A stretch of 64,000 bases of DNA from an uncultured Bacteroidales bacterium (GCA_944323785.1 CALUTU010000007.1:62001-126000), one strand, 5' to 3'; positions 44,361 through 53,392 are shown, counted from the first letter of the stretch. Translations and numbers: made by a program. Notes: generated by a model from the sequence alone, not told the origin.

Positions 44361-44771
44361 ATGGACAACACTGACGAAAACAAGAATGAAGTACTCGAGA
44401 AGGTACGTTACAGCGATGAAGAGCTGCAGGAATTCAAAGAGATCATTCTGAAGAAGCTCGAAAAGGCAAGGGATGACTACGAACAGCTCAGGTCTGCGAT
44501 CACTCACAGTACCAGCAATGATACTGAGGATACCTCTCCCACATTCAAGGTTCTGGAAGAAGGTGCCTCTGCTCTGTCGAAAGAAGAGTCGGGACAGCTG
44601 GCTCAGAGACAGCTCAAGTTCATCAACTCGCTGGAGGCGGCTCTTGTAAGGATTGAGAACAAGACATACGGTATCTGCCGTGCGACCGGAAAGCTGATTC
44701 CCAAGGAGAGGCTCAAGCTGGTTCCTCATGCCACATTGAGTGTCGAGGCCAAACTTAACTCCAAGAAGTAA
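44361..44771 (+). CDS. DksA/TraR-family regulator without a complete zinc finger
   Basis: A 136-residue coiled-coil protein that would insert into the RNA polymerase secondary channel. The C-terminal block YGICRATGKLIPKERLKLVPHATL keeps only one of the four zinc-binding cysteines of E. coli DksA, as is common in Bacteroidota. The N-terminal coiled coil contains DSD-like acidic residues (SNDTEDTSPTF). It overlaps lspA by 1 bp, forming the usual Bacteroidota dksA-lspA pair behind ileS. Confidence 0.87.
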   Translation: MDNTDENKNEVLEKVRYSDEELQEFKEIILKKLEKARDDYEQLRSAITHSTSNDTEDTSPTFKVLEEGASALSKEESGQLAQRQLKFINSLEAALVRIENKTYGICRATGKLIPKERLKLVPHATLSVEAKLNSKK

Positions 44772-45406
44772 TGACGCTTTCCAAGGGTAAGAAGGCCGGT
44801 CTCATAATAGCGCTCGCGGTGGTTCTTCTGGTGATTGACCAGGTGACTAAGATCCTGGTCAAGACCAATATGCAGCTCGGTGAGTCAATACCTGTCCTCG
44901 GCAACTGGTTTCAGATACTGTTCATCGAGAACGAGGGCATGGCATTCGGAATGTCTTTCGGAGGAGATATCGGGAAATATATACTGACATCCTTCCGCCT
45001 GATACTCTCCGTCCTTCTGTTCGTATATGTAAGGCATCTGTTGAAGAAGGACGCTCCTGTCGGGGTCCTGCTCGGTCTGACGGCCATCATGACCGGTGCG
45101 GTGGGCAACCTGATAGACTGTATGTTCTACGGTCTGATATTCGAGCCGTCCAGTTATACCCATGTCGCCTCGGCCGTGCCGTTCGGGGACGGGTACGGCA
45201 AGTTCTTCCTGGGCAAGGTCGTGGACATGCTGTATTTCCCCATTATAAACACTCACTGGCCGGACTGGGTGCCGTTCAAAGGCGGGGAGTCGCTGATATT
45301 TTTCCGTCCGATATTCAACATCGCCGATTCCTGTGTCACCGTAGGTGCCCTGTATCTGCTGATCTTCAAGTGGAAGTATTTCCAGACGCATGAGTTCTCC
45401 AAATAG
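44771..45406 (+). CDS. lspA: Lipoprotein signal peptidase (signal peptidase II)
   Basis: A 211-residue membrane aspartic protease that removes signal peptides from prolipoproteins. Family blocks are VIDQVTKILV, FIENEGMAFGM, the first catalytic Asp in GNLIDCMFYG and the second in FNIADSCVTVG. It is longer than the E. coli enzyme because of an insertion between the two Asp regions, as in other Bacteroidota. It is probably essential here given the many lipoproteins in the window. Confidence 0.94.
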   Translation: MTLSKGKKAGLIIALAVVLLVIDQVTKILVKTNMQLGESIPVLGNWFQILFIENEGMAFGMSFGGDIGKYILTSFRLILSVLLFVYVRHLLKKDAPVGVLLGLTAIMTGAVGNLIDCMFYGLIFEPSSYTHVASAVPFGDGYGKFFLGKVVDMLYFPIINTHWPDWVPFKGGESLIFFRPIFNIADSCVTVGALYLLIFKWKYFQTHEFSK

Positions 45407-45451
45407 GCGCGATTGGAAGATGTCCTTTTAAATTAAATTAAAGGCATGAGA

Positions 45452-45483
45452 TTTGGTGGGTTGGGAAATTATACTTATCTTTG
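45452..45483 (+). promoter_or_regulatory. Complete promoter of tRNA-Ser
   Basis: -33 TTTG (45452-45455), exactly 20 nt, then -7 TATCTTTG (45476-45483). Both elements match the consensus; the tRNA begins 37 nt further on. Confidence 0.75.
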
Positions 45484-45520
45484 CGCTCCTTTTGAAAGAG
45501 TAGGTATAACATATTGGATT

Positions 45521-45605
45521 GGAGAGGTGGTAGAGTGGTCGATTACGGCAGTCTTGAAAACTGTTGACGTGAAAGCGTCCGGGGGTTCGAATCCCTCCCT
45601 CTCCG
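45521..45605 (+). tRNA. tRNA-Ser(UGA)
   Basis: An 85-nt cloverleaf: acceptor GGAGAGG/CCTCTCC, anticodon loop CTTGAAA with anticodon TGA, a long class II variable arm (TTGACGTGAAAGCGTCC region) and T-loop GGTTCGAATCC. The long variable arm confirms serine. The 3' CCA is not encoded. Confidence 0.95.
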
Positions 45606-45618
45606 CAGTAACGGTAGA

Positions 45619-45646
45619 ACCGGCGGCTGTGCCCGTCGGTTTTTTT
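45619..45646 (+). terminator. Terminator of tRNA-Ser
   Basis: ACCGGCGG/CCGTCGGT, 8 bp with one G-U and a 6-nt loop, followed by seven T, 14 nt after the tRNA. Confidence 0.8.
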
Positions 45647-45741
45647 GTACTCTTTTGCAAAGACATCGCCGGCGGTGAGGAATATTGTTGCGGCTTTTCG
45701 GAATTTTCCCTAACTTGCAGTGTTTTACAAAATTTAGAGCT

Positions 45742-46770
45742 ATGAAGAATCTTGTATTTGTGGCGGTTCTTGGTATGGCCGCTCTTCTTTTTTCCTGTAA
45801 TTCAGGAGGCAAGTATGTGATAGAGGGTACGGATGAGTCTTTGGAGAACGGGCAGTGGATGTTTCTGATGGAAGGCGCCGGTGAATACGGAGTCCTCGAC
45901 TCGGCCAGAATAGAGAATTCCGCATTCAGGATAGAGACTGATGACTGCGGCTGCGGGTTGGGACTGTTGTATATGGGCACTTCATCTACAGCCAATGATC
46001 TTTGGCAGATGAGTGACGTGATCTTTATTGAACCTGGGAAAGTGACTGCGGTATATGATGCGGATTATGAGATGTTTATAGCTCATGGCACTCCGCTCAA
46101 CGATCTTTTCGTACGGCTGGCTTCCGGTGATATGGGTGAGTATGAGGACAAGGCAGATATCGTACGCGGTAATCTCAATCTTCTGGGGCTTACAGTTATG
46201 GAGACGATGATGGTTGATTCCTCCAAACCGGAGATGGAGGCTTTGATGGCTTTATTCCCGGAGTCTCTTAAGGAACATCCATTATATCTGGAGATTAAGG
46301 AGACTCTGGATGCTGCCAAGGCTGATGTGGGAATGCCGTACTGGGATATAGAGGGGGTAGATGCTCAGGGCAATGCAATCAGGCTTAGTGATGTGGTTGA
46401 GCGGGATGGCGTACGGTACGTACTTTTGGATATGTGGGCTTCTTGGTGCCTTCCGTGCCGTGAGGAGATTCCACATCTTGTCAGTCAGTACGCACGTTTC
46501 AAGGAGAGAGGATTTGAGATTTATGGTATGTCGTTCGACGCTAACCGTGAGAGTTGGCGTAATGCTGTAGAGAATTTCGGTATGAGCTGGACTAATGTTG
46601 TCACCGAATGTCCGGACGGTCCCAGATCCAGTACGGTATGGGCCGAGTACGGTATGATAGGTGTGCCATGGAATTATCTCATCGATGCCTCAACCGGGGA
46701 TATCGTTGCGAAGAATCTGCATGGTGATGAGCTTGTGGCAAAGCTCGAAAGTCTCTTCGGAATGGATTGA
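45742..46770 (+). CDS. TlpA-like thiol-disulfide lipoprotein with DUF4369-like domain
   Basis: A 342-residue lipoprotein from ATG 45742 (MKNLVFVAVLGMAALLFSC; lipobox Cys about 19). The N-terminal half is a DUF4369-like beta domain; the C-terminal half is a thioredoxin fold with an intact active site WCLPC in LDMWASWCLPCREEIPHL, followed by FEIYGMSFD and the cis-proline region GVPWNYLID. It is probably a periplasmic reductase anchored to a membrane. It contrasts with the CxxC-less relative at 32073. A dispersed promoter repeat follows. Confidence 0.85.
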   Translation: MKNLVFVAVLGMAALLFSCNSGGKYVIEGTDESLENGQWMFLMEGAGEYGVLDSARIENSAFRIETDDCGCGLGLLYMGTSSTANDLWQMSDVIFIEPGKVTAVYDADYEMFIAHGTPLNDLFVRLASGDMGEYEDKADIVRGNLNLLGLTVMETMMVDSSKPEMEALMALFPESLKEHPLYLEIKETLDAAKADVGMPYWDIEGVDAQGNAIRLSDVVERDGVRYVLLDMWASWCLPCREEIPHLVSQYARFKERGFEIYGMSFDANRESWRNAVENFGMSWTNVVTECPDGPRSSTVWAEYGMIGVPWNYLIDASTGDIVAKNLHGDELVAKLESLFGMD

Positions 46771-46783
46771 CAAGCGAGCGGCG

Positions 46784-46870
46784 TTTGACTTCGTCATTAA
46801 TACTGTTCACGCCTCGGCAGTGCAAATAAACAAGTTCATTTGCATTGCTCTCGGCTTCTGCGTATTTTTG
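46784..46870 (+). repeat. Promoter-bearing dispersed repeat, copy 3
   Basis: The inverse of the units at 12238-12393, with only a few substitutions. In the plus orientation it presents TTTG (46839-46842), 20 nt, then TATTTTTG (46863-46870), a complete promoter whose start site would lie about 12 nt before the cutC ATG. The inner dyad and the distal segment TTTGACTTCGTCATTAATACTGTTC are kept in full (the last quoted stretch at 46784-46808). Confidence 0.85.
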
Positions 46871-46888
46871 CGCATAAAACAATAGGTG

Positions 46889-47638
46889 ATGCTGGATTAT
46901 ACGATAGAGATATGCGCGCCGTCTTATGAGAGCGCGTTGGCGGCCCAGAGAGGAGGCGCCGCGAGAATAGAACTTTGTTCCGAGCTGGATGCAGGAGGGG
47001 TGACTCCGTCTTACGGTCTGATTCAAGGGGTACGGGCCGCGCTGACGATTGCCGTAAACGTGCTGGTCAGGCCTCGGTCCGGTGACTTTCTGTACTCGTC
47101 CTATGAGGTGGAGACAGTTGTGAGGGATATTGCGTTGTGTGCCCAGGCTGGAGTGCAGGGGGTCGTGGTCGGAGCATTGACTGCAGATGCGAAAGTGGAC
47201 CGGACAGTAGCTGCGGAATGGCTGAAGGAGGCAAGCAGGCATGGCCTTTCAACTACGTTCCACCGTGCGATAGACTGTGCGGACAATATTTTCGATGCGC
47301 TTGAGGAAGTGGCCTCGCTCGGTTATGACCGCGTGCTTACTTCCGGTGGCTGTCCGACCGCATGGGAAGGCCGTGAGACTATCGCGAGCATGAATGCCAT
47401 GATGCAGAATCACACTGGCAGTGCCCGTAAGCCGTTGATAATCATGCCTGGTTCTGGCATCAATCCGGACAATATCCGGGAACTTGCTATGCAGACCGGA
47501 GTCAGTGAACTGCATCTGTCGGCCACAAAACGTCACAAGTCAGGTATGAGAGTTCTCGGCGGCATAGCAAAAGAGGAGACTGTCGTCCACAGCGACGAGG
47601 ACACCATCCGCCGTGCTGTAACAGCCCTGCACAAGTAG
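46889..47638 (+). CDS. cutC: CutC family protein
   Basis: A 249-residue TIM-barrel protein. Matches are the opening EICAPSYESALAAQRGGAAR, the LCSELDAGGVTPSYGLI strand and VLVRPRSGDFLYS. CutC was named for copper tolerance in E. coli, but its activity is not established. The ATG at 46889 is used; a GTG directly before it is possible. Its promoter comes from the dispersed repeat just upstream. It ends before a bidirectional terminator. Confidence 0.9.
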   Translation: MLDYTIEICAPSYESALAAQRGGAARIELCSELDAGGVTPSYGLIQGVRAALTIAVNVLVRPRSGDFLYSSYEVETVVRDIALCAQAGVQGVVVGALTADAKVDRTVAAEWLKEASRHGLSTTFHRAIDCADNIFDALEEVASLGYDRVLTSGGCPTAWEGRETIASMNAMMQNHTGSARKPLIIMPGSGINPDNIRELAMQTGVSELHLSATKRHKSGMRVLGGIAKEETVVHSDEDTIRRAVTALHK

Positions 47639-47716
47639 GCTCTGTCTGGAAAGACCGGGATCCGCGGATTTCCCATACAGGGCTGATGCAAACTGCTGCG
47701 AAAACACCTATAAAGA

Positions 47717-47751
47717 AAGGGCAGGCCCATTCAGAGACAGGGTCTGCCCTT
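47717..47751. terminator. Bidirectional terminator between cutC and the lipoprotein gene
   Basis: AAGGGCAGGCCC / GGGTCTGCCCTT, 12 bp (one G-U), 11-nt loop, with T runs or A runs on either side. It serves the convergent genes ending at 47638 and 47789. Confidence 0.75.
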
Positions 47752-47788
47752 TTGTTCACACAGTCTAAGTAAGCTGCCGGAATGTGTG

Positions 47789-48874
47789 TCAGTACGTGAT
47801 GGAGACGTAGGTGATGTCCGGGTCCATGGGCTCGCGGCCAGTCTCTACCGGTTCCTCGTACTCGTATCTGACTGCTTCGTAACGATAGTACTTTTTACCG
47901 TCATTGACGACATAACCATCGGGGTCTACGACTGTGATAGTATAGTCCTGAGTGTAGTACACCATATAATTGGGAACTGTCATGGTGATGTCGGTGAGCC
48001 TCTCTTTATCATCGAACAGGTATTCGGCGGAGGACTCGTCATCGGCCACCAGATGACTGCTGTACTCCCGGGTCTGAGTTATGCCGATAAGGTCCTCGCT
48101 GATCCACTCCTCAATCGGCTGATTCTCGACTGCGAGATCGTCATCGAAGTAAGTGGGAAAGACATAGTCGGCGCTTCCAGCGCCAAGTACGCCGAGGAAT
48201 CCCACGGCACTTCCTACCATGGAACCGTAACCGGTGGTCAGTATCCAGTTGATGTCGATATTGGAGCTGGCGGCGTGTTCCGAATACAGGAATGGCACAT
48301 CGTAATAATTGATGTATGAATTGACCATGTTGCCGTTTTCCCAAGTGTATTCCACGGTAAAGTAGTTGTAATCGTACTCATCCGTGCCTTCCTCGCGGAT
48401 AAGACGGTCTTCGGCGTCGTAGAAGAAAGATATGGCCGTCTCGGACTCATAGGGATAGCCGTATTCGTCGTAATATTCATGGTATATGCCGCTTACGGCT
48501 TTGCCGGATGCATCCAGGGTCAGGTCTATGCTGAGAGTGTCGTTGTAGAACTTGACGTGGCTGTCGGAGTATTCGATGTTGTAGTGATACAGGAATGTGT
48601 CTCCGTAGTCAGTTCCGTTCAGATCCACGGCCACAGGCCTGTCCTGGGAGTCATAGGTGAATCCCCAGTAGTGTTCGTCTCCCTCATCGTTGCGGAAAGT
48701 TATAATACTGATGCGGTCGGTATTGTCTTCTGTGCCAGGAGTGTCCGGTTCTTCTGTGCCGGGCTCTTCTGTAGTCCCGTCGTCGGGTTTACCGGTATCA
48801 GGATCTTCGGTGCAGCTTGCCGCTGTAAACAGTGCGGCTGCGGCCATGATGCTTAGAAATGCTGTTTTTCTCAT
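47789..48874 (-). CDS. Secreted acidic lipoprotein (DUF4595-like)
   Basis: About 361 residues from ATG 48874 (MRKTAFLSIMAAAALF), with lipobox AASC followed by a proline/glutamate/threonine-rich linker of about 35 residues. The mature part consists of repeated strand pairs of the type YDSQDRPVAVDL, LDASGKAVSG, YDAEDRLIREE, DDKERLTDIT, an RHS/YD-like pattern typical of the DUF4595 lipoproteins of Bacteroidales. The function is unknown; probably surface-exposed. It is monocistronic. Confidence 0.72.
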   Translation of the reverse strand: MRKTAFLSIMAAAALFTAASCTEDPDTGKPDDGTTEEPGTEEPDTPGTEDNTDRISIITFRNDEGDEHYWGFTYDSQDRPVAVDLNGTDYGDTFLYHYNIEYSDSHVKFYNDTLSIDLTLDASGKAVSGIYHEYYDEYGYPYESETAISFFYDAEDRLIREEGTDEYDYNYFTVEYTWENGNMVNSYINYYDVPFLYSEHAASSNIDINWILTTGYGSMVGSAVGFLGVLGAGSADYVFPTYFDDDLAVENQPIEEWISEDLIGITQTREYSSHLVADDESSAEYLFDDKERLTDITMTVPNYMVYYTQDYTITVVDPDGYVVNDGKKYYRYEAVRYEYEEPVETGREPMDPDITYVSITY

Positions 48875-48958
48875 ACTTTGTCGGATTTGTATTTTCTGCA
48901 AAGTACGGCATAATAGTCTGCGGTGTCAATTACGGAAAACCGTGATTTTAGCACTCTC

Positions 48959-49582
48959 TCAAAGCATCTTCTTGAGATGGGCCGGCGGGATGAGCCCGAG
49001 GGAGACGGCTTTCATCACCATATCGGCCGCATTGGAGGCCCGGAGTTTCCGCATAAGATGGCTTCGGTGTGATTCCACTGTGTTTATGGAGATGAACAGC
49101 CGCGTCGCAATGCTTTGTGAGTCCAGACCGTCGGCGATAAGCCGGAGCACCTCCAGTTCCTTGGATGATACGCCTGGCCCGGTGCCGGCCTGACATGAGG
49201 ACGGCAGCCCTTCAAGTACATTCCTGACGGTCTGTACAAGTGCGGATGAGTCCACGGATTTGAATACGATGCCGTCCACGGCGCACTGTCTGAGCCGATT
49301 CATTGCCCATATCTCCTCGTGGACGGTATTGACGATTATTTTTATCCCGGGGGAGATTCCGCGCAGCCGTTCTATCAGGTCAAATCCGGATATGTCGGGC
49401 AGTTCCAGATCCAGTATGGCCAGGTCTATGTCGTAGTTGACAGCAGCCTCTACAGCCTGCCGTCCGTCTGCGGCAGTCAGGAGTTCCGCTTCTCTGAAAT
49501 GTTCCCTGAGGACGGCAGTCATGCCCTTCAGTACCAGGTCGTGGTCATCGACCAGTAGAATAGTCATAGTCCTGTTGCTCAT
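48959..49582 (-). CDS. NarL/LuxR-family response regulator
   Basis: A 207-residue regulator. The receiver domain has the acidic pocket VDDHD and the phosphorylatable Asp58 (AILDLELPD); the C-terminal GerE-type helix-turn-helix has SSKELEVLRLIADGLDSQSI and SINTVESHRSHLMRK. The ATG at 49582 or 49567 (MTILLVDDHD) may be used. It follows its kinase by 6 bp. Confidence 0.92.
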   Translation of the reverse strand: MSNRTMTILLVDDHDLVLKGMTAVLREHFREAELLTAADGRQAVEAAVNYDIDLAILDLELPDISGFDLIERLRGISPGIKIIVNTVHEEIWAMNRLRQCAVDGIVFKSVDSSALVQTVRNVLEGLPSSCQAGTGPGVSSKELEVLRLIADGLDSQSIATRLFISINTVESHRSHLMRKLRASNAADMVMKAVSLGLIPPAHLKKML

Positions 49583-49588
49583 AACGGT

Positions 49589-51373
49589 TTATAAAATATT
49601 CAAAGATACGTCAAGTTTGAGGATATTTGTTCCGCCGGAGGAGGAATACGACATGACGGCTCCTATGGACTTAGCTCTTTCTGTCATTATGTTCAGGCCT
49701 ATTCCGCCTTTGGCCTGCATCGGCATGTCAGGTTCAAAAGGCTTTCCGTCGTCGGATACAGTCAGGGACAGCGAAGTCCCGTTTAACCGGAGTTCCGCAC
49801 CGATACGTCCTGCTCCTGAATGCTTGATGATATTGCCCATGTGTTCCTGGAAGATCCTGTAGACTTCGTGTGATATATGGTCAGGCACCTGCCGCCATGT
49901 GAGAGGACCTTCACATGCGGCGTCGAACTGAATCAGGGCGTTGGTCTGGGAGCGGAAGCGTTCAGCGTACATCTTCATCACTTCCTCAATGTCGGAGAAG
50001 CTGAACTGGGGCGGCATCATGTCATGCGAGATGGTGCGGACCTCGCTGCGCAGACCCTCCAGCAGTGACAGCACCTTGTCCTGTTCGGGGCCGCCTGGTC
50101 TCATGGCCGAGATCTGCATACCTATGCCGAGCAGGTCGTTGCATACTCCGTCGTGCAGCTCCCGGGCCACCCGCGCTCTTTCTTTCTCCAGTCCGTCTAT
50201 GTATTTCCTGGCAAGCCGCAGTTCCTCCACCTTTTTCAGATGTCTGCGTCTGAATGCCGCTGTCAGGACAACCCCTGCCAGAACCGCGACCAGCGCCATG
50301 GCGATGATGACCCATGTCTGCATGGCCGCCCGGTTTTTCAGGGATTCCTGTTCCAGTCTGGAGATTTCCAGTTCCTTTTCGGCCGCTCCGTATTTGGCAG
50401 ACCATTCCGAGACCTGGGCTGTGATGTCCGCATTGTAGATACTGTCGATGACGCTGTAGGCTTTCTCGTAGCATTGTCCGGCGTTTTCCCATTGTCCCAG
50501 TGCCATGTAGTTGCGGGCCATGGCCATGTATCCGGCATCCTCTACTACGGAGGAGTTGCTTCCGGATGACGATAAGAGCCTTTTATAGATGGCGTTGCTT
50601 TCTGCGTAACGTCCCAGGCTGCTGAGTACCGCCGCCTGGGTCTCGCGGAATCCCAGAACCTCCACTGAGTTCTCGGGAAGCCCTTCCGATGCTTTCTCCG
50701 CAAGTTGCAGATAGTGCTCTACTGAGTCAGTCTCTCCGGCGAGATTGAACATCGAGGTCATGATGGTCAGGGCTGAGAGCTGTTTGTCGGGCAGGCCGCT
50801 CTCTTCAGCTTTGGATACTGCGGTGCGCAGGGCAGAGGTACTTTTGGCAAAATCCCCGTTGCGGGCATAGATGCCTCCGGCATTGGTCGCGGCGTACATG
50901 ACCATCTCCATGTCGGCATCGTCCCGGGCCATGGCCATCGCACGGTCGGCATACTGCATTGACTCCTCGTCCCGGCCCATGAAAGTCAGCAGGATGGCCA
51001 TGCTGGTGAGCAGGCGGGTCTTTTCGGAGACAGCGGCTGGTGAGGTCTTGTCGTGGAGGATGTCCCAGGCCAGATTGTAGTAGTGCAGGGTGGAGTCCAT
51101 CATCGAAGTGCGGCGGTAGCAGACTCCGATGGACTGGAGAAATCCGCTGTAGATCAGTGAGTCCTCCTCGGTCTTGGCGCAGCGGTCTGCAATCTCGGCC
51201 GCTTCGAGCCAGAGGCTGATACAGCGTCTCATATCGCCTTCTGCGAAGGCAGTCTCCGCAAGGCTGTCAATCTGCAGGGTGTAGGAAAAATCCCGCCTTG
51301 ACTCAGCCTTCAGGGAAAGGCATGTGGCGGAAACAGCAAGAAGCGTGAGCCCTGTCAGGAATCTGTGGCGCAT
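49589..51373 (-). CDS. TPR-domain sensor histidine kinase (NarX/HisKA_3 type)
   Basis: A 594-residue kinase. A signal sequence is followed by a periplasmic TPR array (about 30-325), one membrane span (WVIIAMALVAVLAGVVLTAAF), a cytoplasmic coiled coil, the HisKA_3 motif ARELHDGVCNDLLGIGMQI with His407, and an ATPase domain (HMGNIIKHSGA, SDDGKPF, KGGIGLNIMTERA). This is the usual Bacteroidota pairing with a NarL-type regulator, whose gene follows directly. The signal is unknown. Confidence 0.9.
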   Translation of the reverse strand: MRHRFLTGLTLLAVSATCLSLKAESRRDFSYTLQIDSLAETAFAEGDMRRCISLWLEAAEIADRCAKTEEDSLIYSGFLQSIGVCYRRTSMMDSTLHYYNLAWDILHDKTSPAAVSEKTRLLTSMAILLTFMGRDEESMQYADRAMAMARDDADMEMVMYAATNAGGIYARNGDFAKSTSALRTAVSKAEESGLPDKQLSALTIMTSMFNLAGETDSVEHYLQLAEKASEGLPENSVEVLGFRETQAAVLSSLGRYAESNAIYKRLLSSSGSNSSVVEDAGYMAMARNYMALGQWENAGQCYEKAYSVIDSIYNADITAQVSEWSAKYGAAEKELEISRLEQESLKNRAAMQTWVIIAMALVAVLAGVVLTAAFRRRHLKKVEELRLARKYIDGLEKERARVARELHDGVCNDLLGIGMQISAMRPGGPEQDKVLSLLEGLRSEVRTISHDMMPPQFSFSDIEEVMKMYAERFRSQTNALIQFDAACEGPLTWRQVPDHISHEVYRIFQEHMGNIIKHSGAGRIGAELRLNGTSLSLTVSDDGKPFEPDMPMQAKGGIGLNIMTERAKSIGAVMSYSSSGGTNILKLDVSLNIL

Positions 51374-51402
51374 AGTAGGGTCAGTCAGTTGTGTTATGAC
51401 TG

Positions 51403-51410
51403 CAAAGATA
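51403..51410 (-). promoter_or_regulatory. -7 promoter element of the NarL-type two-component genes
   Basis: TATCTTTG on the minus strand, 29 nt before the kinase ATG at 51373. The -33 is not recognisable. Confidence 0.45.
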
Positions 51411-51449
51411 GCAAAATCCTATGTCGGAGGATATGGCGGAAAACCGTGA

Positions 51450-51900
51450 TTATTGTGTTCGGAACTGTATGCAGAGCCGGTATCCGATGCCTCTTATGCT
51501 GGTGATGGAGACGGAGGGGTCTGCAGCCAGGCGTTTGCGCAGGCGGGTGATATGGACATTGAGACTGCGGGTCGTGAAATAATCATCGCCGTTCCAGATG
51601 TTTTTGAGAATGATCGGATTGGGAACGGTCTTGCCTATATGTGAGGACAGCAGGAACAGCAGCGCCGCTCTCCCGCAATTTCCTGACAAAGGTATATCCG
51701 TCCATAACCGGCATCATGATATCGGTCACCACGATCTCCGGACGGAAATCCGTCACTGCCCTGAGACCGTCGGCTCCGTTCCCGGCGCATCTTACCTCGA
51801 ATCCCTTTTCCGAGAGTGTGTCGGAGATGATGCCGGCCAGGTCGGTCTCGTCTTCTACGAGCAGCAGCCGTATTTTACCTTTGTTATCTATGGTCTCATG
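51450..51900 (-). pseudogene. OmpR-family response regulator remnant (RprY-like)
   Basis: The minus strand encodes the start of a receiver domain (KIRLLLVEDETDLAGIISD, TDIMMPVMDGYTFVRKL) in one frame, but the ATG overlapping the kinase stop is out of frame with it by one base. Near 51650-51665 the reading shifts again, into the frame LFLLSSHIG-KTVPNPIILK-NIWNGDDYF, which joins the receiver core directly to the second half of an OmpR winged helix (SLNVHITRLRKRLAADP, IRGIGYRL). About 80-90 residues normally between these parts (end of the receiver, linker, start of the winged helix) are gone. At least three lesions make it non-functional. Confidence 0.82.
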
Positions 51901-53173
51901 CGTTTTTCGTGGAATTGTCCGGCAGACTTATGCTGAATACGGAGCCGTGTCCGTCCGCGGCTTCAGAGACACGGATGATGCCTCCGTGTCTTTCTATTAC
52001 GAGGCGGCTGTAGTAAAGTCCTATGCCGAAGCCTCTGACATTGTGTATGTCTCCGGAAGGAATCCGGTAGTATTTCTCAAATATGCGGCTGCGCTGTGAG
52101 GCCGGGATGCCGATGTCGCAGTCGGGATATTCTTCTGTGACAGTGGCTTCGGTTTTGGCGGACATTACGGTCAGATCCAAGCAGAGACGGTGCAGTAACT
52201 CTTTTATGTTGCATACTTCCGTCTTCAGTACGAGATCGTCCTGTTCCTGCAGGGAAATGTCCAATAGCCGTCCGACCATTCCCGACAGCGTGCTGAGCTG
52301 GTCGTGGATGATGTTGATGTATCTGCGCCTGCGTTCCGGATTCTCGTCCGCCGAGTATTCGAGCAGGGCCTCACTGGCAGCCGATGCGGCTGCTATCGGG
52401 GTCTTGAGTTCGTGCGTGATGTTGTGGGTCAGGTCACGGCGTATCTCGCCGAGTGTCTTCTGGCGGAATACGGTACGCAGCAGATAGATGTACGAGAAGC
52501 ACAGTATCACGGCTATCAGGCAGATACTTGCGATGATGCCGCTCATTCGGCGCAGGAAGCCGGTACCGGGGTTTTCCACCCGAACCGTGCAGACGACATA
52601 GGGTTTGGTGAAGCTGGTGACAGAGAACTCAAGGGGATGTTCTATCGGAATGTCATCGGAGTATATGATCCGTCCTGTCCGGGTGTCCGTGTCGGTTGCT
52701 TTGACGGCTATGGTGATGGAACTGTTTGGGAATGAACCTAAATTGTTAATCCTGTCGTAGAAAGCGGCTAGAAAAGACACTGTCTCGAATCCGGTGGCAG
52801 AGTCCGTGGGCTCGGTTATAGCAGCGAGTCTCTCACCTGTCTCCGGGCTTATGCCGCTAAGTTTGTAGACAGTAATCGATGCCATGTGCTTCGCATTGTG
52901 TGAAAGTATGTCCTTTGGGACCATAAGCGGCTCTTTTGTGGAGTCCGTACCTATAACAGTCACTGTGATGCCGTTATGTCCCGATGCGGAAAAGTGGTCA
53001 TCCATCTCCTTCTGACGGGCCTTGTTCAGGGCGGACTCAACTGTTGCTGCGAACTCTTCCTGCCTGTCCTTATAGGTGCTGACCACCCATACTATGGCAA
53101 GCGTAATGGCTGCGGCCAGCGCGGCAGTGGCAATGACCGTGACAGCCAGAAATGACCTTTTGCTGCTGTTCAT
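51896..53173 (-). pseudogene. Sensor histidine kinase with deleted ATP-binding core (RprX-like)
   Basis: An open frame of 425 residues: N-terminal membrane span (about 8-30), an extracytoplasmic domain, a second span (about 214-235) and a HisKA domain with His254 (ITHELKTPIAAA). After TVTEEYPD the sequence jumps to CDIGIPASQRSRIFEKYYR: the N-box with its Asn and the first half of the ATPase domain (about 60-75 residues) are missing, while the later FGIGLYYSRLVIERHGG is kept. It cannot bind ATP normally. The downstream partner gene is also broken. The frame stays open, so a truncated sensor might still be made. Confidence 0.75.
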
Positions 53174-53198
53174 AATGTCTGTGCTTTTGATTACACAG

Positions 53199-53206
53199 CA
53201 AAAATA
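53199..53206 (-). promoter_or_regulatory. -7 promoter element of the decayed two-component genes
   Basis: TATTTTTG on the minus strand, 25 nt before the ATG at 53173. 20 nt upstream (53230-53227) the -33 position reads ATTG. Confidence 0.5.
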
Positions 53207-53233
53207 CCTTTCCTTCCGCAGCCTTCCAATTAT

Positions 53234-53249
53234 TTAACACTCGTTAACA
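53234..53249. promoter_or_regulatory. Direct-repeat candidate operator for an OmpR-type regulator
   Basis: TTAACA-ctcg-TTAACA: two identical hexamers with a 10-bp period, the spacing used by OmpR/PhoB-family dimers. It sits immediately upstream of the -33 position of the kinase gene promoter, a typical activator position. Binding is inferred. The rest of the 265-bp gap 53174-53438 shows no gene. Confidence 0.4.
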
Positions 53250-53392
53250 TTGCGGCTTCGGTGGCTCGGTTTTCTCCGGTGACGGAACTGTCCTGTCTGT
53301 ATTCATTCCGGTTGTGCTTGCCGTTGGAGGCTGTCGGTAATGGGAATGCGTGAAAAACATGCTGTCCGGGATACATAAATAATTTTTTTAGT

